A stretch of DNA of 64,000 bases from Arachidicoccus rhizosphaerae (GTDB lineage: Bacteria; Bacteroidota; Bacteroidia; Chitinophagales; Chitinophagaceae), in NCBI RefSeq assembly GCF_900107765.1, contig NZ_FNQY01000003.1:124001-188000 (forward strand). Direction: 5' to 3'. The notes under the pieces were generated by a model, which searched no databases, was not told the origin of the DNA, and saw nothing but the letters and a program-made list of their open reading frames with translations. The position numbers and the translations under genes were made by a program. Below, one piece after another: positions 38,593 to 47,875 of the stretch (the first letter of the stretch is position 1; the number at the start of each line of letters is the position of its first letter).

Positions 38593-41500
38593 ATGAAAAA
38601 AAAGATTTCTACATCCGGCAGCGGGTTACTGCTGCGTATGCGCTCATATTTTCAAGGAGAAAACGTCCTTAAAAAGACCTATAAAGAAGAACAGCCTTTA
38701 AGAGCCGCCCTGTTCAGCACCTGGCAAATGCAAAAGCATGGCGCCAAGGTCGCTGCCGCTCATCGGGTCATGAATGGGAAAAACAGCGATAAGCTCCTTA
38801 AAAGGCTGGATAAAAATGAAGACGTTTTAATTCAGGTCCGGGATCTGCTGGTCAGTGCAGTAAGAGACAAACTACCATTAACTCCTGCCAGCGAATGGTT
38901 GTTGGATAACTTTTATCTGATTGAAGAACAGATTTCTACCGGTCGCAAACATTTACCTAAAGGCTACAGCCAAAATCTTCCTCATTTGCTTTCGGGACCC
39001 AGTGCCGGCTTTCCACGGGTCTATGACATTGCGCTGGAAATCATCTCCCATAGTGATGGGAGAGTAGATCTGATGAATCTCAGCAGTTTTATTAATGCCT
39101 ACCAGAAACAGGACAATCTTACGCTGGGAGAGCTATGGGCTATCCCCATTATGTTAAGACTGGCCCTCATAGAAAACTTAAGAAGGGTAGCGGTCAGTAT
39201 AGCGCTGGACCGTATTGATCAGAATATGGCCGGATATTGGGCCGGAAAGCTGTTGGATGAGGCAGAGACCCATCCCAAAGACATTATTCTGACAGTAGCA
39301 GATATGGCGAGAACAGGTCCCGTTCTATCCAGCTCCTTTGTAGCAGAATTTACTAGACGGCTACAGGGAAAAGGAGCCGGTTTATCTTTGCCTCTAAGCT
39401 GGATAGACCAACAACTGGTCGAGACTGGTTATACCAGCTCTGAGTTGATTCATATGGAAAATCAATCCCAGGCTGCTGATCAGGTATCCATGCGTAATAG
39501 CATAGAAAGTCTACGACTGCTAAGGACTACAGAATGGCGGGATTTTGTGGAAAGCATCAGTTCTGTGGACCGGATTTTAAAAAGTGACGAAGTGTATGCG
39601 AGTATGGATTTTACAACCAGAGACAGTTATCGCCACGTCATTGAATCAATTGCGCAGAAAAGCCCCTTACCGGAATCCGATATCGCTGCAATTGCCATCA
39701 AACTCGCTAATAACAGCAAAGAAAACAAAGAAGACTACAGAAAAAGACATGTTGGCTATTATCTCATTGACAAAGGGGTAGAACAGACTCGCAAGGAAGC
39801 CCGTATGGCCAAGCGTTTTTCAGATCAGCTAAAAGGCTTAATCGGAGGACACCGGCTATTTTATTACAGTGGAGGAACATTTATTTGTACCCTTGTTTTT
39901 TGTTTCCTGGTCTCCATTTTTGCTTATCGTCATCAGGTTCATTATGGTATTATCCTTCTTGTTTTTATCTTAAGTTTTATTGGTGCCAGTCAACTGGCCA
40001 TAGCCCTAGCCAATTGGGTGGTTACCAGAACGGTCAAGCCGAGACTACTACCCAAAATGAATTTTAACAATGGGATTCCGCAATCCGAGGCCACCCTGGT
40101 GGCTGTTCCATGCATGCTCACAAGCTTAAGCAGTATAGAAGAGCTCGTGGAAGCGTTAGAAGTACGCTATCTGGCTAATCCTCATATAAACATTTTTTAT
40201 AGTTTAGTGGCAGATTACAGGGACGCAGACAAGGCGGTATTGCAGGAAGATCAGGCCTTATTACAACATGCAGTTAAAAACATTGAGGCACTTAATAAAA
40301 AATACAGTTCACCAGATCAGCAAGAGCCTGATATTTTCTATTTATTTATCCGCAATAGACAATGGTCAGAGGCTGAAAAAGTTTGGATGGGGTGGGAGAG
40401 AAAAAGAGGAAAACTAGGCATACTTAATCAGCTACTGCTTCGTCTTAAAAAACAAAAAAGTGACTCCGAAGCAATTTCGTCTTCAGTTGATATCAAAGAG
40501 GGCCAGCCATCAGAGCATCTTTATGCTGATCTTTTTGCACATATCACGGGTGGTGTCCAGTTATTGCCACCCATAAAATACGTCATCACTTTAGATGCCG
40601 ACACAAAGCTACCCAGACAGTCCGCAGCACAGATGATCGCCACAATGGCTCATCCGTTAAACCGACCTTTGTATGATTTAACCAAGGGCAGGGTGGTTGC
40701 CGGTCATGGGATTTTACAACCCAGGGTGGCTGTATCGCTACCCAAATCAGATGATTCTCTATTTGTCAGAATGCATAGCATGGATTCAGGCCTGGATCCC
40801 TATACACGTGTAAGTTCAGATGTTTATCAGGATTTATATGCCGAAGGTAGTTTTATCGGCAAAGGCATCTATCAGGTGGATGTTTTTGAAAAAGCACTAA
40901 GCGGCCGTTTTCCAGACAACCGTATTCTGAGTCATGACTTGCTGGAGGGATGTTATTTACGCAGTGGCCTCATCAGTGATGTTGCGCTCTTGGAAGACTA
41001 TCCTGACAGGTATTTACTGGATATGGCCAGGCAGCACCGCTGGATCAGGGGAGACTGGCAAATTGCCAGCTGGGCCTTTGCGTGGGCTCCGGACAAAGAA
41101 GGCCGTTTACGGAAAAACCCTTTATCCGGCCTCTCTAAATGGAAAATCGCTGATAATCTCAGAAGATCTTTAGTCGCTCCTTCCCTGGTTATTTTACTAT
41201 GTATAGGATGGCTTTTATTGCCCTATCCCTGGCTTTGGACCACTTGCGTTATTGCCGTTTTTGTTATTCCGATTCTACTCAATTCTGTCTGGCATTTAGT
41301 GCACAAACCTAAAGATGTGGATATGAAACCACATCTAAGGGAGTTTGCCTGGAAGACCTGGGAGAATTTTTTAATTGAACTGTTCTACATTGCCTGTCTG
41401 CCTTTTGAGGCCTGGCAGCACCTGGACGGTATTGGCCGAACCCTGTGGCGTATGACCATCAGCAAAAAACATTTGCTCCAATGGACGCCTTCCGGCCTGT

Positions 41501-44500
41501 TAAAAAAAAGAAAGCGCCCCACACTTTCCGGTGTTTATACCGCTATGTGGACGGCTCCTGCAGCAGCATTGATTATAGGCGTTTTTCTCTATCAGATATC
41601 ACTGGATTCATTTTTGGTAGCCCTTCCGGTTTTACTTTTATGGGCGCTTGCTCCGGCACTGGTCTGGCGAACCAATCAGCCTAAAAAACAAAATACAGAG
41701 ACGCTGTCCGCTGAACAACTTGCTTTTCTGCATCGAATCAGTCGGAAAACCTGGGCCTTTTTTGAGACATTTGTCACCAAGGAAGAGAATTTTTTACCCC
41801 CGGATAACTTTCAACAGGAACCCAGAAGTGTCATCGCCCACAGAACATCTCCGACGAACATGGGACTCTCGTTACTCGCGTCTTTATCAGCCTATGATTT
41901 TGGCTATATAACTGTGTCTAACCTGCTGAGCCGTACCAGGGATACGCTGCATTCCATGGATAACCTGGAAAGGTATCAGGGACATTTTTATAACTGGTAT
42001 GATACGCTGACCTTAACGCCCTTGCCGCCTCGCTATATTTCTGCTGTAGACAGTGGCAATCTGGCAGGGCACTTAATTACCCTCAGGCAGGGTCTGTTAC
42101 AACTGAGTTATGAACCGTTAATTACGCAGCAGGTCTTCCAGGGCCTGCTGGATACCTTACAAATGGAACTTGATTCATTGGGAGGACAACTGCTCCGCGC
42201 GACCGGAGACTCCGTAAATAAAAAAGCAAAAGAACAGCGTGATAAATCCTATAAAAAATACTATTATGAATTAGAAGGTAAGCTGCAGTCAGCTATTATA
42301 AACGTCGCTTCACATCATCATAATTTATTATTTTATTATCGAAGCTTTAGAGAACTACTGGCTTTATCAAAGACCTTTGTCGAGTCCCAGAAAACACCTG
42401 TAGAACAATCGGCAGAACGCAAATTAAATAAAATCGAAAACAATAAAGCCAGTGCACCCCAGCCGCACATCACGGAGGCGACCGCTAAGCTCCATGAGAC
42501 GGGCAGCGACGCCCATGCAAGCCCCTTGCAAGTACTCCCTACATCCGGTGCTACCAGGATGCACCAGGAGCTGGAAAGTCTGGTCGAGCTGATGGACACT
42601 ACGACACCTTGGATAGCCAGGCTGGACAGTATATCCCAACTGGAGCAAGAGAAAATCACGCAAAATCATCCATGGCTTCTGCAAAACGCCTCCTTAATCA
42701 AAATCAAGAATTACCCAAAAAAACAGACCATTAACAGGCAGGATCATTTTTTAAAATCAGAGTCGCCCGCTATAACTTCCAATTCCATTCAGGGAGCGTA
42801 CAGCGTCTCTGACTTATGGAATGACATACAGGCCGGCAGTCTGGCAGCAAGCCGGTTAATCGCAACTGCGGTAGACCTCTCCGATATATCAGAAAGGCTC
42901 TCGGATATGGACTATAGCTTTTTATATGATAAAGAAAAACATTTACTCAGAATTGGCTATAACGTGCAGGAAGGACAGGCGGATAAAAGCTATTATGACC
43001 TGCTTGCCTCGGAAGCGAGACTGGGCATATATGTCGCCATCGCACAAGGGAAGATTCCACAGGACAGTTGGTTTGCATTAGGCAGATTACTTACGGGCGT
43101 CGGCAAAACTCCCGTCTTATTATCCTGGAGTGGTTCTATGTTTGAATACCTGATGCCTCAGCTGGTAATGCCTACTTATGAAAATACCCTGATAGAACAA
43201 ACCAGTAAAGGCCTCATCAAAAGACAGATGGCATTTGCCGGCAGTCAAAATGTACCTTGGGGTATTTCTGAATCCGGATATAATGCCGTAGATGCCAGTT
43301 TAAATTATCAATACAAGGCATTCGGCGTACCGGGGTTAGGCCTTAAAAGAGGGCTGGGAGAGGACCTGGTTATTGCACCTTATGCTACTATGCTGGCGCT
43401 GATGATCCGGCCTTCAGCTGCGACCAACAATTTACAAGTAATGGCTGAAAAAGGTTACACCGGTGAGTTTGGTTTCTACGAAGCCATTGATTATACCAAA
43501 AGCAGACTTCCCAGAGGAGCCGATCAGGCGATTATCCGCTCCTTTATGGTCCATCATCAGGGCATGGGATTTTTAGCGCTGGCTTGTGTATTAAGACAGG
43601 CCCGGATGCAAAGAAGATTTGAGACAGATCCGGCCTTACAATCCTCTTTATTATTACTTCAGGAGAAAATTCCTAAGGCCACAATTTTCTATGCACATAC
43701 CCCGGATAATGCACAAACGGGCCCTGTTACCGAGCCGTCCAGCATTGAAATTATAAGAACACCGTTTACCAGACATCCAGAAATCAAACTTCTTTCCAAT
43801 GGTCATTACCATGTAATGGTCTCTAATGCAGGAGGGGGCTATAGCAGACTCAATGATCTGGCCGTTAACCGTTGGCGGGAAGACGGCACAATGGATAACT
43901 GGGGCACTTTTTGCTATATTAAGGATATTGAACAAGGGGCGTATTGGTCCAATACCTATCAACCGGTAGGTGGTACTACCGACTTATATGAAGCTGTTTT
44001 TTCTCAGGGACATGCAGAATTCAGAAGAAAAGATGATACCATTGAGACAAGAACAGAAATTGTTGTGTCCCCTGAGGATAATGTGGAAGTCAGAAGAATC
44101 CGTATTACCAATAGGGGCAGTTCGGTTAAGACCTTGGAAGTCACAAGTTACAGCGAAGTTGTATTGGCCCCTCAAAATGCAGATGAAGCGCACCCTGCTT
44201 TCAGTAATCTCTTTGTGGAAACAGCCATCCTAAAGCAGCAGGAGGCCATTTTATGTACCAGAAGATCCAGATCCGCAGATGAAATGCCTCCTTGGATGTT
44301 TCATCTGATGTCCTTAAACGGTACAGGCATGCAGAACGCCACCATATCCTACGAAACGGACAGAGCCAGGTTTATAGGCCGTGGAAGAAATACAACGCGC
44401 CCAATTGCGCTGGACAAACCAGGCATGCTGTCCAATACAGAAGGATCCGTATTGGATCCTATTGTTGCCATTAGAAGGACTTTTGAACTAAAAGCAGGAC

Positions 44501-47500
44501 ATACTGCCACCATCGATTTAATCATCGGAGTTGCCGCCCAAAAAGAGACCTGTCAGGCTTTACTGGATAAATACCAGGACCGCCATCTAAAAAACAGAGC
44601 TTTCGAATTATCCTGGACCCATAGTCAGGTGCTGCTGCGTCAAATCAATGCTACCGAGCAGGAAGCCAAACTTTATAGTAAAATGGCAAGTTTTATTCTA
44701 TATCCAAATGAACAATTCAGGGCGGCACCCAGCATTATTGCCAGTAATTATAAGACGCAGTCCGGTCTTTGGGCTTATTCTATTTCAGGAGACCTACCCA
44801 TTGTGCTGTTAAGAGTGCAAAGCGAAGAAAATATTCAGCTGATTCGTCAACTCATCAATGCACATACCTACTGGCGATTAAAAGGAATTAAAGCAGATTT
44901 GATTATCTGGAATGAAAATTTTGGTTCTTACAGGCAAGATCTGCATGAACAGATTCAGAGTCTGATTGCCCTGGCAGGAAGTGTTTCCATTAACCAGCAG
45001 TATGGTGGAATTTATCTGAGAAGTGCGGATCAAATACCCACAGAGGATCGAATTTTAATGCAGACCGTTGCCAGAATTATCATCGATGATCAACTAGGTA
45101 GCCTTGAAAAGCAGATTCTTCAAGCCCAAAAGCCTAAATTACTGCCACCTGTATTAGAGCCAGCCATGGAGTCGGGCACCCGGCAGGATAAGACAATTAT
45201 CTCTACCAGAAAGCTCCTGCCTAATGGCCTTGTCTTTAACAACGGACTAGGTGGTTTCACCAAAGATGGAAAAGAATATATTATCCGTACCTCCGCTGCA
45301 CTGAGAACACCGATGCCCTGGTCCAATGTGATCGCCAGCGAACAACTTGGCTGCGTTATCACAGAAAGCGGCAGCTGCTATACATGGTATGGAAATGCGC
45401 ATGAATACAGGCTCAGCCCATGGATGAATGATCCGGTACAGGATAATCAGGCAGAAGCTTTGTATATCCGCGATGAACAGACCGGACAGATCTGGTCACC
45501 GACGCCTCTGCCTGCCACGGGCAAAGGGGATTTTATCACCCGCCACGGATTTGGGTATACTGTTTTTGCTCATACAGAAAACGGTATTTCAAGTGAACTT
45601 TGGGTATTTGTGGATAAAAACTTACCGGTACGCTATCAATGGCTGAAACTAAAAAATATCAGTGGCAAAGACAGAAAGCTATCCGTTACAGGCTATGTAC
45701 AATGGGTCTTGGGAGATTATCCCGGCAAAACAGCGCCTTATATCGTAACGGAAAAGGTGCCTGATCAGCCGGCGATTCTGGCTTATAACCGTTATAGCAG
45801 CAGTTATCCCAATGCCGTAGCTTTTTATAGTATTGGCAGTATTGCGCAAAACTATAGTATAACGGCCGACAGGGAAGCCTTTATCGGCCGTCTTGGATCC
45901 CTAACAAATCCGGCTGGTCTACGGCGTACCAGACTCTCCGGCAAAACGGGAGCAGGCCTGGACCCTTGTGGGGCATTACAAACCCCCGTTCAATTATACA
46001 GCGACCAGGAAATAGAACTTCATTTTTGCCTGGGTGCAGCTCAGGATAAACAGGAAGCCTTATCCTTCATTGAAAAAACGCAAAACTTAGAATTTATCCA
46101 ACAGGCCTTAAGTCAAGTGCATGAAAACTGGAATCTGATTTTGGGACAAACTAAGATTACGACACCGGATGCTGCCCTTAATTTTCTTTCAGGCGGCTGG
46201 TTGACTTATCAGACGCTGAGTTGTCGTATATGGGGCAGAAGCGGCTATTATCAGTCCGGAGGAGCCTTCGGATTCAGAGATCAGTTGCAGGATGTCATGG
46301 CCCTTCTAAATACCAGGTCTGATATCGCTAAAACACAAATTCTATTATCAGCCTCCCGACAATTCAGACAAGGAGACGTCCAACACTGGTGGCATCCACC
46401 ACAAGGAAGAGGTGTCCGAACACATTGTTCTGACGATTATCTTTGGTTGCCCTTTGTCGTGGCTCAATATGTATTTACAACAGGAGATGAAGCGATTTTA
46501 GAGGAGCAGGTGACTTATCTGGATGGCCGTCCGCTTAATCCGGGAGAAGACTCCTATTATGATTTGCCCGTTATTACAGAGGACAGAGAAAGTCTGTATC
46601 AGCACTGTATAAAAGCCATCAACCATGGACTAAGGATGGGCCTGCACGGACTTCCATTAATGGGAACAGGGGACTGGAACGACGGGATGGATAAAGTAGG
46701 AGAAAAGGGTAAGGGAGAAAGTATCTGGCTGGGGTTTTTCCTTTATAGTGTGCTGATGCAGTTTAAAGAAATTGCACACCGCGTTATGGATTCAAAAACA
46801 GTCCAGCTTTGTCAGATGGAAGCTGAAAAGCTAAAAACCAACCTCAATCAGCACGGCTGGGACGGGAATTGGTACAGAAGAGCCTATTTTGATGACGGCA
46901 CTCCTTTGGGATCTCATCAGAACCCGGAATGTAAAATTGATTCTATTGCACAAAGCTGGTCCATTTTATCGGGTGCAGGAGGACCGGATAAAAAACAAAC
47001 AGCATTACAATCTTTGGCAGAACATCTGATCCGTCCTAAAGAGGGTGTAATCCTGCTACTGGACCCGGCATTTGACAAATCCGATTTAAACCCGGGATAT
47101 ATTAAAGGGTATGCACCTGGCGTTCGGGAAAACGGAGGACAATACACTCACGCCGCCATCTGGGCCATGATGGCTTTTGCCGAAATGGGACACCATGATA
47201 AGGTGTGGGAGCTCTTTAATATGATTAATCCTATTGCCCATACCATGACACGTCAGGGTGTGGAAATATATAAAGTTGAGCCTTATGTCATGGCAGCCGA
47301 CGTATATAATTCTCCTCAGCACAGAGGCAGAGGAGGGTGGACCTGGTATACGGGTAGTGCAGGCTGGATGCAGCAGTTTATGTTCCGTTTTATTCTGGGC
47401 ATAAGGCGCAGTGGGAATCAGTTAAGTTTTAAGCCCGCTGTTCCTGGCAACTGGAAAGGGTTTAAGGTAGATTACCGGTTTGGCAAGTCGGTATTTGAGA

Positions 47501-47634
47501 TAGAAATCAACCTGCAAGATACACAAAGACCAAAGGAAGGACTCACAAAGTATTCACTGGACGGGCAACCTCAGGACACCCCTTACGTAGTGTTGACAGA
47601 TGATGGCCAGACGCACCAGGTCTTTGTCAGTTAA
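38593..47634 (+). CDS. Cyclic beta-1,2-glucan synthase (GT84 + glycoamylase-like + GH94)
   Basis: A giant membrane enzyme that builds beta-1,2-glucan from UDP-glucose, trims it by phosphorolysis and closes it into a ring. The 3013-residue protein follows the NdvB/Cgs plan. It has an N-terminal region (1-420), membrane helices (about 425-480) and a glycosyltransferase domain with Asp668-Ala-Asp670 and the RQHRW motif (813-817). More helices (about 860-1025) and a glycoamylase-like domain (about 1040-1740, including GISESGYNAVD) follow. Two GH94 beta-sandwich copies (near 1760 and 2210) precede a GH94 (alpha/alpha)6 domain with GDWNDGMD, whose Asp2697 is the likely catalytic acid. It is somewhat longer than alphaproteobacterial relatives, with a low-complexity insert near 1265-1325. 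An aaaggaggc sequence sets the start. No ndvA-type exporter lies nearby. Confidence 0.88.
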   Translation: MKKKISTSGSGLLLRMRSYFQGENVLKKTYKEEQPLRAALFSTWQMQKHGAKVAAAHRVMNGKNSDKLLKRLDKNEDVLIQVRDLLVSAVRDKLPLTPASEWLLDNFYLIEEQISTGRKHLPKGYSQNLPHLLSGPSAGFPRVYDIALEIISHSDGRVDLMNLSSFINAYQKQDNLTLGELWAIPIMLRLALIENLRRVAVSIALDRIDQNMAGYWAGKLLDEAETHPKDIILTVADMARTGPVLSSSFVAEFTRRLQGKGAGLSLPLSWIDQQLVETGYTSSELIHMENQSQAADQVSMRNSIESLRLLRTTEWRDFVESISSVDRILKSDEVYASMDFTTRDSYRHVIESIAQKSPLPESDIAAIAIKLANNSKENKEDYRKRHVGYYLIDKGVEQTRKEARMAKRFSDQLKGLIGGHRLFYYSGGTFICTLVFCFLVSIFAYRHQVHYGIILLVFILSFIGASQLAIALANWVVTRTVKPRLLPKMNFNNGIPQSEATLVAVPCMLTSLSSIEELVEALEVRYLANPHINIFYSLVADYRDADKAVLQEDQALLQHAVKNIEALNKKYSSPDQQEPDIFYLFIRNRQWSEAEKVWMGWERKRGKLGILNQLLLRLKKQKSDSEAISSSVDIKEGQPSEHLYADLFAHITGGVQLLPPIKYVITLDADTKLPRQSAAQMIATMAHPLNRPLYDLTKGRVVAGHGILQPRVAVSLPKSDDSLFVRMHSMDSGLDPYTRVSSDVYQDLYAEGSFIGKGIYQVDVFEKALSGRFPDNRILSHDLLEGCYLRSGLISDVALLEDYPDRYLLDMARQHRWIRGDWQIASWAFAWAPDKEGRLRKNPLSGLSKWKIADNLRRSLVAPSLVILLCIGWLLLPYPWLWTTCVIAVFVIPILLNSVWHLVHKPKDVDMKPHLREFAWKTWENFLIELFYIACLPFEAWQHLDGIGRTLWRMTISKKHLLQWTPSGLLKKRKRPTLSGVYTAMWTAPAAALIIGVFLYQISLDSFLVALPVLLLWALAPALVWRTNQPKKQNTETLSAEQLAFLHRISRKTWAFFETFVTKEENFLPPDNFQQEPRSVIAHRTSPTNMGLSLLASLSAYDFGYITVSNLLSRTRDTLHSMDNLERYQGHFYNWYDTLTLTPLPPRYISAVDSGNLAGHLITLRQGLLQLSYEPLITQQVFQGLLDTLQMELDSLGGQLLRATGDSVNKKAKEQRDKSYKKYYYELEGKLQSAIINVASHHHNLLFYYRSFRELLALSKTFVESQKTPVEQSAERKLNKIENNKASAPQPHITEATAKLHETGSDAHASPLQVLPTSGATRMHQELESLVELMDTTTPWIARLDSISQLEQEKITQNHPWLLQNASLIKIKNYPKKQTINRQDHFLKSESPAITSNSIQGAYSVSDLWNDIQAGSLAASRLIATAVDLSDISERLSDMDYSFLYDKEKHLLRIGYNVQEGQADKSYYDLLASEARLGIYVAIAQGKIPQDSWFALGRLLTGVGKTPVLLSWSGSMFEYLMPQLVMPTYENTLIEQTSKGLIKRQMAFAGSQNVPWGISESGYNAVDASLNYQYKAFGVPGLGLKRGLGEDLVIAPYATMLALMIRPSAATNNLQVMAEKGYTGEFGFYEAIDYTKSRLPRGADQAIIRSFMVHHQGMGFLALACVLRQARMQRRFETDPALQSSLLLLQEKIPKATIFYAHTPDNAQTGPVTEPSSIEIIRTPFTRHPEIKLLSNGHYHVMVSNAGGGYSRLNDLAVNRWREDGTMDNWGTFCYIKDIEQGAYWSNTYQPVGGTTDLYEAVFSQGHAEFRRKDDTIETRTEIVVSPEDNVEVRRIRITNRGSSVKTLEVTSYSEVVLAPQNADEAHPAFSNLFVETAILKQQEAILCTRRSRSADEMPPWMFHLMSLNGTGMQNATISYETDRARFIGRGRNTTRPIALDKPGMLSNTEGSVLDPIVAIRRTFELKAGHTATIDLIIGVAAQKETCQALLDKYQDRHLKNRAFELSWTHSQVLLRQINATEQEAKLYSKMASFILYPNEQFRAAPSIIASNYKTQSGLWAYSISGDLPIVLLRVQSEENIQLIRQLINAHTYWRLKGIKADLIIWNENFGSYRQDLHEQIQSLIALAGSVSINQQYGGIYLRSADQIPTEDRILMQTVARIIIDDQLGSLEKQILQAQKPKLLPPVLEPAMESGTRQDKTIISTRKLLPNGLVFNNGLGGFTKDGKEYIIRTSAALRTPMPWSNVIASEQLGCVITESGSCYTWYGNAHEYRLSPWMNDPVQDNQAEALYIRDEQTGQIWSPTPLPATGKGDFITRHGFGYTVFAHTENGISSELWVFVDKNLPVRYQWLKLKNISGKDRKLSVTGYVQWVLGDYPGKTAPYIVTEKVPDQPAILAYNRYSSSYPNAVAFYSIGSIAQNYSITADREAFIGRLGSLTNPAGLRRTRLSGKTGAGLDPCGALQTPVQLYSDQEIELHFCLGAAQDKQEALSFIEKTQNLEFIQQALSQVHENWNLILGQTKITTPDAALNFLSGGWLTYQTLSCRIWGRSGYYQSGGAFGFRDQLQDVMALLNTRSDIAKTQILLSASRQFRQGDVQHWWHPPQGRGVRTHCSDDYLWLPFVVAQYVFTTGDEAILEEQVTYLDGRPLNPGEDSYYDLPVITEDRESLYQHCIKAINHGLRMGLHGLPLMGTGDWNDGMDKVGEKGKGESIWLGFFLYSVLMQFKEIAHRVMDSKTVQLCQMEAEKLKTNLNQHGWDGNWYRRAYFDDGTPLGSHQNPECKIDSIAQSWSILSGAGGPDKKQTALQSLAEHLIRPKEGVILLLDPAFDKSDLNPGYIKGYAPGVRENGGQYTHAAIWAMMAFAEMGHHDKVWELFNMINPIAHTMTRQGVEIYKVEPYVMAADVYNSPQHRGRGGWTWYTGSAGWMQQFMFRFILGIRRSGNQLSFKPAVPGNWKGFKVDYRFGKSVFEIEINLQDTQRPKEGLTKYSLDGQPQDTPYVVLTDDGQTHQVFVS

Positions 47635-47662
47635 TGGCTAAACTGTACAAAGTTGTATTCGG

Positions 47663-47690
47663 AGGCCCTGCCAGGTAATGGCAGGTGCCT
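47663..47690 (+). terminator. Possible terminator of the glucan synthase gene
   Basis: Stem AGGC-CCTGCCA / TGGCAGG-t-GCCT with one bulge and a weak T-rich end, 28 bp after the stop codon. Confidence 0.5.
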
Positions 47691-47875
47691 TTATATACAC
47701 CCCATTTTCATCTGTAATTTATTCTAAAAGGGAAAGTTATATATAGGATAAAACAAAATAGTTTAGTTATCCCCAATAGGGTTATTTAGCTTTTTTCTTC
47801 CTCTTTTTTTAGCGAAATTTGTCCAGTCATCCCAGAGTCGGAACCTTAAAAATAACGCTAAAGTCAAGTAATCAT

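Noticed and set aside
42336-42684. Antisense open frames within the glucan synthase low-complexity insert
   Set aside because: Low-complexity coding DNA often leaves long frames open on the other strand; no start signal or domain is present.
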